64,000 bases of DNA from Earliella scabrosa (Eukaryota > Basidiomycota > Agaricomycetes > Polyporales > Polyporaceae): positions 1,240,001 to 1,304,000 of the forward strand of contig JABYQQ010000008.1 of NCBI GenBank assembly GCA_022605405.1, given 5' to 3'. How positions within the stretch are numbered: position 1 is the first letter of the stretch; every line of letters begins with the position of its first letter. The translations under genes were made by a program, and so were the position numbers. Shown in pieces: positions 34,323 through 46,288 of this stretch. The notes under the pieces were generated by a model, which worked only from the letters and a program-made list of their open reading frames with translations, was not told where the DNA came from and did no database searches.

Positions 34323-35266
34323 CTACGTAGGCTTGACACCCCGGGCGATGAACCAGGTAATCTCCCCATTATGTCCGAAATGAGACATGTCCTCCTTGCC
34401 CGCATCCTTCATCACGAACGCCCCAAGTCCAGCGCCTTCGAAAGTCGTGCGCAACTTCTCCTCGGCGATGCCGTGCGTGTGCGGGACGAGCCCGTGGTGC
34501 GACTCAGGGATGAGCTGGCGTTGATCGTCCTCGGCCTTGATGTCCGCGACGACGAGCGACCCGCCGGGCTTGAGGAAGAACGCGAGCGTGCGCGTGATGT
34601 CTTCGATGGACGCGAAGTGGTGGTAGGACGCGCAGCACTGTGGAGGAGGAGGCTGCCGTGAGGACACTGCGGGGCAGGCGAGGACAGGAAATGGTAACAC
34701 TTACGACGATGACGTCAAACTTGGCGTCGTCGAGCTCGCTGGGCTGGCCCTTGAGCTCGACACAGACGGCCTTCATCTGGTCGGGCGTGAGGCCGAGGCG
34801 GGAGACCTGTGCGTTGTAGCGATCGACGGAGGCCTGACTGATGTCCACTCCGACGATGCTCTTCACGTACTCTGAGAGCGCCTCCGAGACCAGACCTGTT
34901 GGAACATATCTCAGCCCATATGTTTCCCTGTGATATTGAATTATGGAGGTACGTACCAATCCCACAAGCGAAGTCGAGGACGGCGGTGCGCTCCTTGTCG
35001 AAGAGGTCGGGCCACTCGGTGCGCATGGCCTCGACTTGCCTGCGCGACATCGCGCGCCAATGGGGGTGCATCTCCTCGAGCTTGTCGGCATGCTCGTCGA
35101 AGTACGCCTTGTTCGCAGCGGCGAAATGCTGATGGTCGTGACCGTGGGCAGCAGCGTGGTCGGATGTGGCAGGGTGGTTGTGTGCGGACATGATGATCGA
35201 TAGTAGCAGTACAAGTAGAGATGCTGCGGCGACGAGTAGGGATGCTGTGCGGACTGGGTGTTTCAT
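34323..35266 (-). CDS. SAM-dependent methyltransferase (class I)
   Basis: A class I S-adenosylmethionine-dependent methyltransferase. Three exons give a His-rich N-terminus, then MHPHWRAMSRRQVEAMR, motif I as VLDFACGIG with the intron immediately after it, SIVGVDISQASVDRYN as motif II, DAKFDVIVCCASYHHF, and LAFFLKPGGSLVVADIK (read as separate blocks). The C-terminus ends GEITWFIARGVKPT. The first ATG (35266) adds a hydrophobic leader, LLVAAASLLVLLLSII, that could act as a signal anchor; the internal ATG at 35191 (MSAHNHPA) gives the usual soluble form. The domain type is found with small-molecule and lipid substrates; the substrate here is unknown. The second intron contains an extra AG that could permit alternative acceptor use. 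The stop codon lies within about 10 bases of the end of the left inverted arm. Confidence 0.88.
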
Positions 35267-36490
35267 ACACTGCTGAGTCCGGGCTCACGGGGGTATGTTA
35301 AATACCCGCACCTGAAGTAGGAACTGCCGATGTGTGTCGGGAATTGTCGAGGTCGTTGTCTGGCATTCGGCTGCAATCAGGTCCAGACGTCATCGGCCCG
35401 AGGACTGGGAGGGTACTCACGACGTTCTCTGTGACAGATCCGATCCATCATGGTTACCCTTAGCCAGTCCAAGCATGATCACGTGCAGTCCATGGCGACT
35501 CAGGACATTTCCCACTGAGAGCTCTCATGACCTGCCGAAACTTACACAAAGGTGAAATTGAGCTACTGCGGACTGGACGGGTGGACAGCTCACCCGTGCT
35601 ACTCAATGGCCAGCGATCGCCAAATCACTGGTAGTGTATGACTCTGTGTGTCCACATGGGTGCATGTCAGGCTTACTACTGACACGCGTGCCATACGTTT
35701 ATCGGCATGAGGGTCATGCTACGACCTCTTGACTCAGCCACCAGCCACCCCGGAGCCCAATCACGCCGAACATATGTAGACACGTTGCCCCACGATTGAG
35801 TAACCTTCGCGGCACTGCAACCACACGCCCACAACTCGTGAGCGCGTGAGCCATCATGAAGCATACATACGAGCGTCCTAGGGGTAGCAAGTGCACACTG
35901 ACCTCGATGATCATCAGCGCTCTCCTAGACGACGACGATCGCGCGTAGTGTGTCTCATACCCCCCTTCTGTTGCTCGTTGTATCATCTTGTGTGCCCGCC
36001 CTCAATGCCCGTGAGGAGCGTGTACGTACCCGCCCATCGAGCCGTCCGCGGATGCCCAACCGACGACGGTGAGTCACGACGGCGGAACGTCGACGCAGTG
36101 TGCGTAGTACACTCTGGAATCGCGTCCAAGAAGCCCCTGTGTGATGCGAGTGTATGCAACGGTCTTGACCATAACTGACAAGGTGGGGACGACCCCGACT
36201 TGAGGCTTTAGAGAGATTCGGCTCGACGCCTACGTGATAACGAGGAAAGGATACAATCAGTGGCTGATACTCAACTGGGAGATGATGCCCGCACCTGATG
36301 GATTGCATAGCGTGGGATCATGGGCACACATGAATGTTTGCATAGGAGACGAGGAAAAATATAGCGGTTGGATATACGACGTAGAGATACAGCTGGTGAT
36401 GCAAAGGGTGTGATGGATATATATCAGAGCTCACAGGTGTATAGCGTAGCACATAGCAATAGTGTCCATGGCAAGCGAGCACACTGTCCT
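35267..36490. other. Gene-free stretch between methyltransferase and YPT1
   Basis: About 1.2 kb containing the methyltransferase promoter and YPT1 3' region. Short frames on both strands carry no domain signature. Confidence 0.5.
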
Positions 36491-37519
<1,029 letters not shown>

Positions 37520-37964
37520 GGTGTGTGGCAGAAGTACAAAGTATACAGGTCAACTGAGGGGTTCGGATTCAGGCTGCGGTGGCCAGCTCAGCAGGACCGG
37601 AGTTCTTCTCTCTGCGACGCGCGGCGTGGCAGCAGTGCCTCCAAGTGACCGCGCAGACCGTGCCTAGGGAGGTGATTGGACCAGGAGAGGGCAGCGCTGA
37701 AGGGCAGACGACAAATCCCACAGCCATTCCGGTCTTTTCGGGCTCATCATGATGGAGGTGTTGCGTAGGCGCCCACGGCACCTGCCTAAAGCGGTCTTCC
37801 TTAGCTTATGTCATTGTTTGTCAACGGCTTCTGAGCCAAACATCCATCCAGCGCTTCTCACACTTCGTCAAATCTAGTACTTACTAGCCACCACCAGCCT
37901 CTTCGATAGGCTCTTCCCCAGCTTCTATGTGGTCTCTACTCATATCTCACCGCTGTGCTGTGTG
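37520..37964. promoter_or_regulatory. Shared divergent promoter region of YPT1 and REV1
   Basis: About 445 bases separate the two start codons. No TATA box is obvious, in keeping with housekeeping promoters. Part of the right end may belong to the REV1 first exon or leader. Confidence 0.5.
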
Positions 37965-40900
37965 ATGCCGCTCTTGACCCAGGGCAGCAGTCATTCCTCC
38001 GACTACTTCGACGACGACCCCGAATTCGTCAAGGCACTCAATGAAGTTCACATCCCTGAGACTAGCGTCGAGGACGAGCCTCCACTTGCGCAGCGCCCCA
38101 AACCAGCCGTGGACGAGCCACCTCTCACCCAACCGTCCAGAAAGCGTGCTCGTCCTTCAGACGATGAGTTTGAGGAGGAGGATGGGATCGCGTATCACAA
38201 TGTGATGAATGCGGTGGACGCGATCGACGACGGTGAGGGTTACCTAGACTCGCATACATATGGTGCGGCACGCTTTGGCGAGTTCGGAGAGTACATGTCG
38301 AGGAAGCGGGCCAAGCTGCAGATACAGAACACGGAAATGGGTAGCGACGATGACGACGAAATTCCGAGGAGTAGGATATTCCAGGGACTGCAACTCTACG
38401 TGCGTGTATTGTCAGGTATTGTCAGCCTTGTACCACGGGGATGGACTCAGAGCGCCCTGTTGCAGATCAATGGCTGGACAGAGCCGTCTGTGCAAGACTT
38501 GCGGAAGATGATCATCCAACATGGCGGTGTATTCCACGCATATTTGGACAAGAAGTCGTTGGTGTGAGTTTGGCTCCTTTACTTAGATGGTTGGTGTGAA
38601 CGGTTCGAACTGGATATCGAGGCAACTCGCAGAACATGGGTAATCATTGCCACTTTCGAGGTCGTCACAGAATCGCATTTGCTTGTCGTTGCATTTCAGA
38701 TGCAACGACGAGGAGAATCGAATCTGAAGCTCGCACATCTGCCGCCCCCCTCTGCATCAATCTCAATAGCAGGGTCTCTTCCTCTCGCACCCACGCCTAG
38801 ACCCTCACTCCCTGATCCATCCCCTGCGGAGCCGTCATAAGCCATGAAACGGGTGACCGAGAGTCGTAGTACTGAACTGTTGGTAGGACGCATGTCATTA
38901 CATGTTCATTAACCCCGGCCAAGGTTCGCGAATTCCAACACCTGAAGGTCGTCAGACCAGACTGGCTTGTCGACAGCATCAAGGCAGGAACCCTCCTACC
39001 CTGGCATGACTACATCTTCCGCCCAGGCGACCGAGTAGAGGAAACTCAGGGGCGCAAGGTCGGCCAGAAGTCTCTCCTCAACACCTTCGTCTCGCAGGCT
39101 CCTGGACCATCAACTGCGAACAGAGCTTCATCGTCGCGCAGCGACAACATAGACTCGGCGTCGGTGTCGAAAGTCCAACCAGGGCCGTTCAGTATCCCGA
39201 CAACGACCACTCCGCCTCGCACACCCCAGAAGCAGGGTCTTCTGAGCCCACGCAAGCCTGATCCCTCTACACCCTCTCGTTCGCGCTACACGACTGATCC
39301 TGCGACCCCTGAAGAAGCGGAGGGCATCCCTGGGTACGCTGCATTCAAATCGAACCCGAATGCAGAACGCGCTATGGCGGACCCCGCATGGCGCGCAGCG
39401 CACACATCCGTCGCACCTGACTTCATCGAGGGCTACTACAAGAACTCGCGTCTCCACCATCTCTCGACGTGGAAAGCGGAGCTCAAGAACCTCGTCGCCG
39501 AGGCGCAAGAGCGCGCAGAGAACGGCGGAGCCGACTCGTGGAAGAAGGTCGCGCAGGAAGCCGCAGCACACGAGGGAGCAGCGAGCGCGAGCCAGACCGC
39601 CGTCGACCGCGTCGTGCAAGAGAACCTCGGCGGGAGAGGGCTGGGCAGCGGCGGGCTAGAGGGAGACGTGAGCATGCGCGGGGCGAAGCTCGTCAAGCGT
39701 GCACCTGGAAGGGGCAAGGGCAAGGAGAAGGCGGCAGACGAGGACCGCGTCATCATGCACTGCGACTTTGACAGCTTCTTCGTGTCTGCTGGCTTGATCG
39801 ACCGTCCCCATCTCCGTGGCAAGCCAGTGGTCGTGTGTCATTCTCAGGGATCCACAGGTGGGGCGTCGAGCACGAGCGAGATCGCGAGTGCGAGCTACGA
39901 GGCACGGAAGTTCGGTATCAAGGGAGGCATGAGGTGCGCGTGTTCTCTCCGACCCTTGGTGTAACTGTTGCTTAACCTTGTGCAGCCTCCAGCAAGCCCG
40001 AAAGCTGTGTCCGACTGTGATGACGATTCCCTACGAGTTCCAGCGGTGAGCGACGTGCACCCGTGTCACCTCCGAGAAGAAGACTGAGTGTGATATAGAT
40101 ATAAGCAGTTCTCGCTGCAGTTCTACACGATCCTCATGGCACATGCCGACGACCTGCAAGCGGTCTCGGTGGACGAAGCGCTCATAGACGTTACCAGCAG
40201 CATAGCTCGCATCCGCTCAGAACTCACAGAGCGATTGGGGGATGCAGAGGACTCAGTGGACCCGGCCAAGGACTTTGCGGAGGCCATCCGTACGCAGGTG
40301 CGGAAGGTGACCGGGTGCGAAGTCAGCATCGGGATCGCGAGCAACATCATGCTCGCCCGACTCGCCTCGCGACGTGCGAAACCAGCGGGTTCCTTCCACC
40401 TGCGTGCTGAGGACGTCGCAGAGTTCCTCGCCCCGTTGGACATTGACGATCTGCATGGGTTCGGCCACTCGGCCAGACAGAAAGCCGCGGAAAAGCTGGG
40501 CGCGACGAACCTGGGCGAGCTGATGACGAAGAGCAAGGCGACACTGTGCGAGGCGCTTGGGAAGGGGATGGGCGAGACGCTGTACAAGGCTCTCCGGGGC
40601 ATCGACGAGCGGCGGCTGGAGAGCGACAAGCCGCGGAAGTCGGTCTCGTGTGATATCAACGTAAGTCTTGTTCTGTATACAGCTGTAGGGTGATGCCAAT
40701 GACTTCTGGCAGTATGGCATTCGCTTCGAGAACAACGAGCAAGCGGAGACGTTCATATACCAGATGGCGGAGGAAGTTTCGCGCCGGCTGAAGAGTATTG
40801 ACATGCGTGGGAAGTCACTAACATTGAAGATACTTGTGCGGGATCCTAATGCTCCTGTTGAAGCTCCCAAGGTGCGTAGTTGCAGTGCGGAGTTACTCTT

Positions 40901-42189
40901 CCTTTGTTGACGACGCACTGTAGTTTCTAGGACATGGTATATGCGAGGCGTTCAACAAACAAACTCCTCTGATCGCACCCGGAGGACGCGCTACCAGCGA
41001 CGACAAGGTCATCGGCGAGCACGCATGGCGACTACTGAAGAGCTTCAACTTTGACCCAAAGGAACTGCGCGGTATTGGCATTCAGATCCAGAAGCTCGAG
41101 AAGGCGTCTGGCCCTCAGGAAACCGAGCTCGGACAGGCTCGTCTCCCCTTCAAGCGTGTCGAGACGACGAAACCGCCTGCAACGACGCCACAAATCGCTG
41201 TCCAGCCGCCATCGCAAGACGATATTGAGATTATCGAGAAGCCCGGGAACGCGGACGGAAATCTTGATCTTCCTTCGTTCTCTCAGGTGGACATGTCTGT
41301 CTTCGAAGCACTGCCGGACGATGTGCGAAAGGAGCTGGAAGCGGAGTATAAGCGTCGTTCAGTTACTCCAGCACCTGCCCCCAAAGATCCCTCACCCCCT
41401 CCAGAACCCGTTTCCCCCGAAAAGAAGCTCGGTGCGAGGGGAGCCAACGTGAAGCGGATCACGAAGCAGCTCGCCCCGCGCAACAGGCCTGTCCTCTCTC
41501 CCACGAACAAACTGTTCACCAAACGTGTGTACGCGTCGTCGATCAACGTCACCGAGCGCGAGCTACGCAAGTATGGCATCGACCCACAGGTCTTCGCCGT
41601 GCTCCCTCCCGAGATGCAGCGCGAGCAGCTCGCGGCGCACCGTACACCCGGTGTCACGCTTTACACGGGAGAACGCAAGGTGCTCAAGGCGCCGGTCTAT
41701 CGCCCGAAGCGATCGTCCAAGTCGCCCGGGTACGTCTTCCGGCCGCCGCCGCCTCCGAAGGCGGTGTACGTCGAGCCGCCAACGCTGAAGCAGCAGGGCA
41801 AGGAGAAGGGCGAAAAGCTCCTGTTTACCGACAAGGAGGACGTGCAGGGCGTGATCGAGACATGGGTGGAGAGCTTCAAGGAGCACGCGCCGAACCAGCG
41901 CGACGTCGACTACTTCGCAAAGTTCCTCGTGCAGTCCGTCGACGGCGCGCGCTCGAGCGACTCGGGTGTCGAGAAGGCGGTTGCCGTTGTGAAGTGGTGG
42001 CTCGTCCTGTTGCGCCGACACTTTGGCGTGTGGGAAGATGCGCCTGAGCTTGACGAGGAGGCGGGGCGGCCGGCACGGGTGACATCAGAGTACGTGGGGA
42101 GAGCGTGGTGGAAAGCGTTCCGGGGAGTGAAGGAGAAGATGGACGCCGCTGCGCGCAAGAAGTTTGGAGGCTGCTTGTCCTTGAAATAA
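37965..42189 (+). CDS. REV1: REV1 translesion DNA polymerase / deoxycytidyl transferase
   Basis: REV1, the Y-family polymerase that inserts dCMP opposite lesions and scaffolds polymerase zeta. About 1,200 residues from seven exons. In order: an acidic N-terminus (SDYFDDDPEFVKAL), a BRCT domain (INGWTEP...LRKMIIQHGGVFHAYL, then THVITCSL and VVRPDWLVDSIKAG), a long linker, the polymerase core with MHCDFDSFF and VSVDEALIDVT as catalytic acidic motifs, the helix-hairpin-helix-like HGFGHSARQKAAEKLG, and the little-finger domain (YGIRFENNEQAETF). Two ubiquitin-binding motifs follow (FEALPDDVRKELEAEY and FAVLPPEMQREQLAAH). The C-terminal domain ends VVKWWLVLLRRHFG and further. An unusually long 323-base intron (38564-38886) splits the BRCT. 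The ATG at 37965 is the first in frame, but an upstream exon joined at the nearby CAG acceptor is also possible. Confidence 0.93.
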
Positions 42190-42571
42190 GGTGACTGAAA
42201 GTTAGGCCGACAGCAGGATGAGGGAATAACTTGAAGCCAGTAAGTAGAGGTAAGTAGTGAGTAAGTAGCACCACTTACGTAACTTACATTCGCGGGGCGT
42301 CTAATTGTTGTTGTTCCCTGTTTGGCAGCGCTCACACAATTACCGGATCAAGACGTTGGGCGCCTAGAGCCTATTCCGAGAACAATGAACATGCTCCGAG
42401 CGAAGACAATTAACAATGGCTGCAGCCGACGCCGACAATTCCAGCGGGACACAATGAAACCATGGCAATCTGAAGAGCCGAACTCCTTTTCAGGTCAGAC
42501 ACGCCGAAAGCTGCCTTCGTTCTTCCCCTCACTCCCTCCCTCACTCTCTGAACGCGACTAGACGACTCGAC
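42190..42571. other. Intergenic stretch between REV1 and the cysteine-rich receptor-like gene
   Basis: Contains a cluster of TAAGTAG-like heptamers near 42238-42275, of unknown meaning, then a pyrimidine-rich leader (42515-42560) before the next start. Confidence 0.5.
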
Positions 42572-45500
42572 ATGTTGTCGAGCATCTTCATGACTTCGTT
42601 CCTTTTCGGCGCATCCTTAGGTGTGTTTGCGTCCTTCCTCCAGGGTGATGAGCCGAGGTTGACACCATGTTCCACGTAGCCGCACAATCTTCACCAACTG
42701 TAGTTTGCGTTGCAGGTCAATGTCTTCAAGGATATACTAACACGACCAGTACGTCCACCACACTCACGTCGCTATGCGATCTCTCACGTCACCCAGTTGG
42801 CGCAACTTTATCGGCCTCCGGCGCGGAGACTAGTCTTCTCCTCTTGCCCGGGCAATACACGTCTTCAACCGACCCCGCTGTCCTCCATGACCTCCTCACG
42901 TCTTCAAGTGCCTCAATATCTTCTTCCCCCGGCTTCGAAGCCAACGCATCCCTTCCACTCAACATCGCGCTCCAGCCTGGAGTTGCCGTCTATCCCCAGG
43001 CCAAGTACTCTGGCGACGCCAGCTTCGCACAACTACCAAGCACACCATCCAACAGCACTACTCAGATATCCCCCGGCTCGCTCGCAGTATCGTCAAACGT
43101 ATGGGCAGCCCTCTCCTCGGGTTCGTCGAACGATCGGATCATCTTCTGGGACAGCTTTCCGGATGTCTCGCAGTTGCCTTCGGGTGCGTCCGGTCTCTCC
43201 CAGCTCCTCGATATCCAATCCGCCGCATGCTCCCCTCCATGTGCTGGTGCTGGCGTTTGCTCTGCATCCGGAACCTGCGTTTGTCCCCCGGGTTTCAACG
43301 GAACCTCTTGCGAGACCTGCGCTCCCGGTTTCTTCGGGCCGAAGTGCGAAGCGTGCCCCGCCGACTGCGCATCCTGCGACGATGGCATGACCGGCACGGG
43401 CAGGTGTCTTGAGCCCATCATCAAGGACTTGCCGTCCACCTGCAACTGCCAGAATGGCGAATGCGGATCCAACGGCCAGTGCACCTGTCTCCCTGGCTGG
43501 ACGACTGCAGCCAATGGGACTGCTTGTGCCAAGTGTGCCGATGGCTTCTTCCTCAACTCTGATGGCAATTGCGAAGGTGCGCCGTACGTAAAAACCCTCC
43601 TAAGATGTACTCATCTCCCTTGTAGTCTGCCACCTCGGATGTACACAGTGCGCCGACGGTAGCGGTACCTGCATCTCGTGCAAGTCCGGATTCACTGTGA
43701 ACGCGAACGACCGAAGAGAGTGTATCGCAACTCAGACGACGACCTCTACAGGCACCGTCTGTCCCCCAGGCAGTTTCAGCTCCGGGTCCAACTGCCAGCC
43801 CTGTTCGCCTCTCTGCCAAAGCTGTTCTGGTCCATCATCCAACGACTGCATCGTCTGTGGTGCGGGCAGGTACAGCTTGAACGGCAATTGCGTTGGAGCA
43901 GATGGTAACGGTGTCTGCGATGGTACCTCGCTCGTCGCTGATAACAACAAGAATGAGTGCGATTGTGAGTCCTGGTCCCTTGGTAAATTGTCGGATGACT
44001 GACTCCTTGTCTAGCATGCCCCTCGAAGTGCACGTCGTGCAAGTATTCAACGTTCAACGTGGCATCCACAATCGATCAAGTGCAGTGCACAGACTGCCTC
44101 CCTGGATTTGTTCTTTCGGACGGCGTATGCATCGAGAAATGTCCAACAGGGACGTTCCTTGACCCGAAGGACAATGTCACTTGCACTGGTAAGTTCCGTA
44201 GCGGCTAGGGAGCAGGAATCAGGACTAACTACATCTGGCGCAGCTTGTGACTCGTCCTGCGGAACTTGCGCTGGATCGTCGACATTCTGCTTGACGTGCG
44301 CGAACAACCAGTTGGCTTCGAACGGCAAATGCGTCGCGTCTTGTCCGACGGGGTCGTTCAGTTCGTCTGGCCAGTGCGTCACCTGCCATCCGGATTGTGC
44401 GACGTGCACCGGCAGCGCCTTCAACCAGTGCTCGAGCTGTCCATCCGACCGTCCGGTCCTGACCAACGGTCGTTGCCTTCCTACCTGCAGCAAGTCTCAA
44501 TTCTTCGACAAGACGTCGTCGTCCTGCCAGTCTTGTGACGCCAGCTGTTCGAGCTGTTCAGGGGCTGGACCAAGCAACTGCCTTGCATGCTCGAACTCTA
44601 AGGAGGTCCTGCGCGGGGGTTCGTGCGTTCCTAGCAGCTGCAGCAGCTCGTCCAGCATAGTTCCTGGTCTCGGGATCTGTCTCTCCGACCTCGTTGTCGT
44701 CCCCACTCCGTCCGGGACCGCTGCGCCTCTCCCTACCGTCAGTGGCATTGACACTCCCACCACCGAACAGACGACCGCCGTCGTCCGCCGCCCGCTGGAG
44801 TGGTGGCAGATCCTGCTTATGGCGCTCGGATGTGCATTCATCTTCATCGCCGTGCTCATGTGCTGGCGTCGTCGTGCTCGCAAGCGCCGCGCCGCAGCGA
44901 CGGCGAACTTCGCGGCAGCCAAACGCCTGAGCCATTCTGGCAGCTGGCGCCTCCGGCTCGCGAGGCTCGGGGAGCGTCTGTTTGGGCACAGGAAGGGCCA
45001 GCGTTGGATGCTACCGGACGACCGGGACATCCGCCTGCAGAAGCTGCGCGCGGCCGAGGAGGCACGTCTGGATTCCGCCAACGAGAAGATGCGCCTGGCT
45101 GAAGATGAGCGCCACGAGCGGGACATGGCTCGAATTCGTGCGTCGGATCTTCGCCACGACCGTGACATGGACAAGCTGCTCGACGCGTACCAGTACTCCC
45201 GCGCCGGCACAAGTCGCGCGCCGTCTCCCCCTCCGTCCCTCCGCTCGTACGACAGCGACCGGCACTCGCACAAGGCTAGCAGCAGGGGCTCCGACAAGGC
45301 TCCCACGGCGAACGACAAGCTCGCACAGGAGTCGCTGTACTCGCAAGTCACCGGCCAGCCGCGACGTGCGCCCGAGCCGCGCCAGCCTGTACGGGGTATC
45401 CCGGATGTGCCGTCGTCGCGCTTCTCGAACTCGACATCGTACAGCAGTTGGCTGGTCCCTGATCCGCCCTCGCACGCCAACTCAACGACGCACCTCGCCC

Positions 45501-45667
45501 CGACGCCTGCGCAGGAGTACGCGCGATCTGTCTCGCAGCTCGCGATGCTCGCGCAGGTCGACCCACCTCAGCAGCAACAGCAACAGCAACAGCAGCGTGG
45601 GGCGTACTGGCTGCAGCCCACGCACACGGGCTCGACGGGCGGGTCGCGTAATCCGTTCCTTCGCTAA
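42572..45667 (+). CDS. Cysteine-rich (furin-like/EGF-like repeat) single-pass membrane protein
   Basis: A type I membrane protein of about 890 residues with a receptor-like layout. The start gives a signal peptide ([19 protein letters not shown]) joined across a short intron. A Ser/Gly-rich globular part (to about residue 180) contains [16 protein letters not shown]. Next come many CxxC-type repeats: [42 protein letters not shown] and similar, matching growth-factor-receptor/furin-like cysteine-rich repeats with an EGF-like unit (read as separate blocks). A transmembrane helix, [22 protein letters not shown], is followed by [10 protein letters not shown] as stop-transfer. The cytoplasmic tail of about 280 residues holds a charged coiled coil ([15 protein letters not shown] to [15 protein letters not shown]), Ser-rich sequence and a run of about nine glutamines. 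No kinase domain is attached. Homologues are common in basidiomycetes without an assigned ligand or role. Confidence 0.88.
45569..45595 (+). repeat. CAG/CAA polyglutamine run in the receptor-like tail
   Basis: About nine consecutive glutamine codons, CAG mixed with CAA, near the C-terminus of the cysteine-rich membrane protein. Mixed codons make it less slippage-prone than a pure repeat. Confidence 0.8.
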
Positions 45668-46079
45668 GACTCGGATTCGGACTCGTGTTAGTATACCTTC
45701 GATTTTCGGACACATACTTTTCTATCCCTTCTGACGCTCTGCACGGACAAGCTATTGACTTTTACGAGGTCTCACGGTTACCTCACGACTTTGACTGACT
45801 GCCATATACTGTATCTCTTGCTGCTTCGCGCATGTAATTAGCCCATGTAGCTCTACCTCTGCCGGTCACGGTCATCGCTATCCCATCATTGTATCTTACG
45901 TTATCTGGACTCATCAATCCACGCCAGGCTACATCGTGCGATGTAACTCTCAGAGCTTGCTCCAGCTCAGAGCCCTGAGTGATGTATGACCATGCCTTCG
46001 GCTGGGTGTTCTCCTAGCCGTCGTCGCTTTACAATCAGGCCTCAGGGCAGTCCTGGCCATGAGTTCGGAACGTGCAGAT
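45668..46079. other. Intergenic stretch before the right inverted arm
   Basis: The 3' region of the receptor-like gene. No coding signature. Homology with the left arm starts near 46080. Confidence 0.5.
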
Positions 46080-46288
46080 GGGCGACCGAAGCGAGCATCT
46101 TGGTCCGCCGCATCTGTAGTAGTCTCTCTACTAAGTCAACCGAATCATCCGAGCGAACCTGTCCACGTTGAGGTAGAGGGATAGCGATACATCAGGAGAA
46201 TAGAAGATGAGAAATAAGAAACCGAAACTCAATAAGTTATTTCCGAATCGAGACAACAATGAGGCACGAGTGCAGTTAACCTCTGACT

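Noticed and set aside
42238..42275. TAAGTAG repeats after REV1
   Set aside because: Possible microsatellite or 3' element, but only a few irregular units; not enough to call.
44497..45480. Long minus-strand frame (327 codons) opposite the receptor-like gene
   Set aside because: It is antisense to an exon with clear domains; GC-rich third positions create long shadow frames. No family signature.
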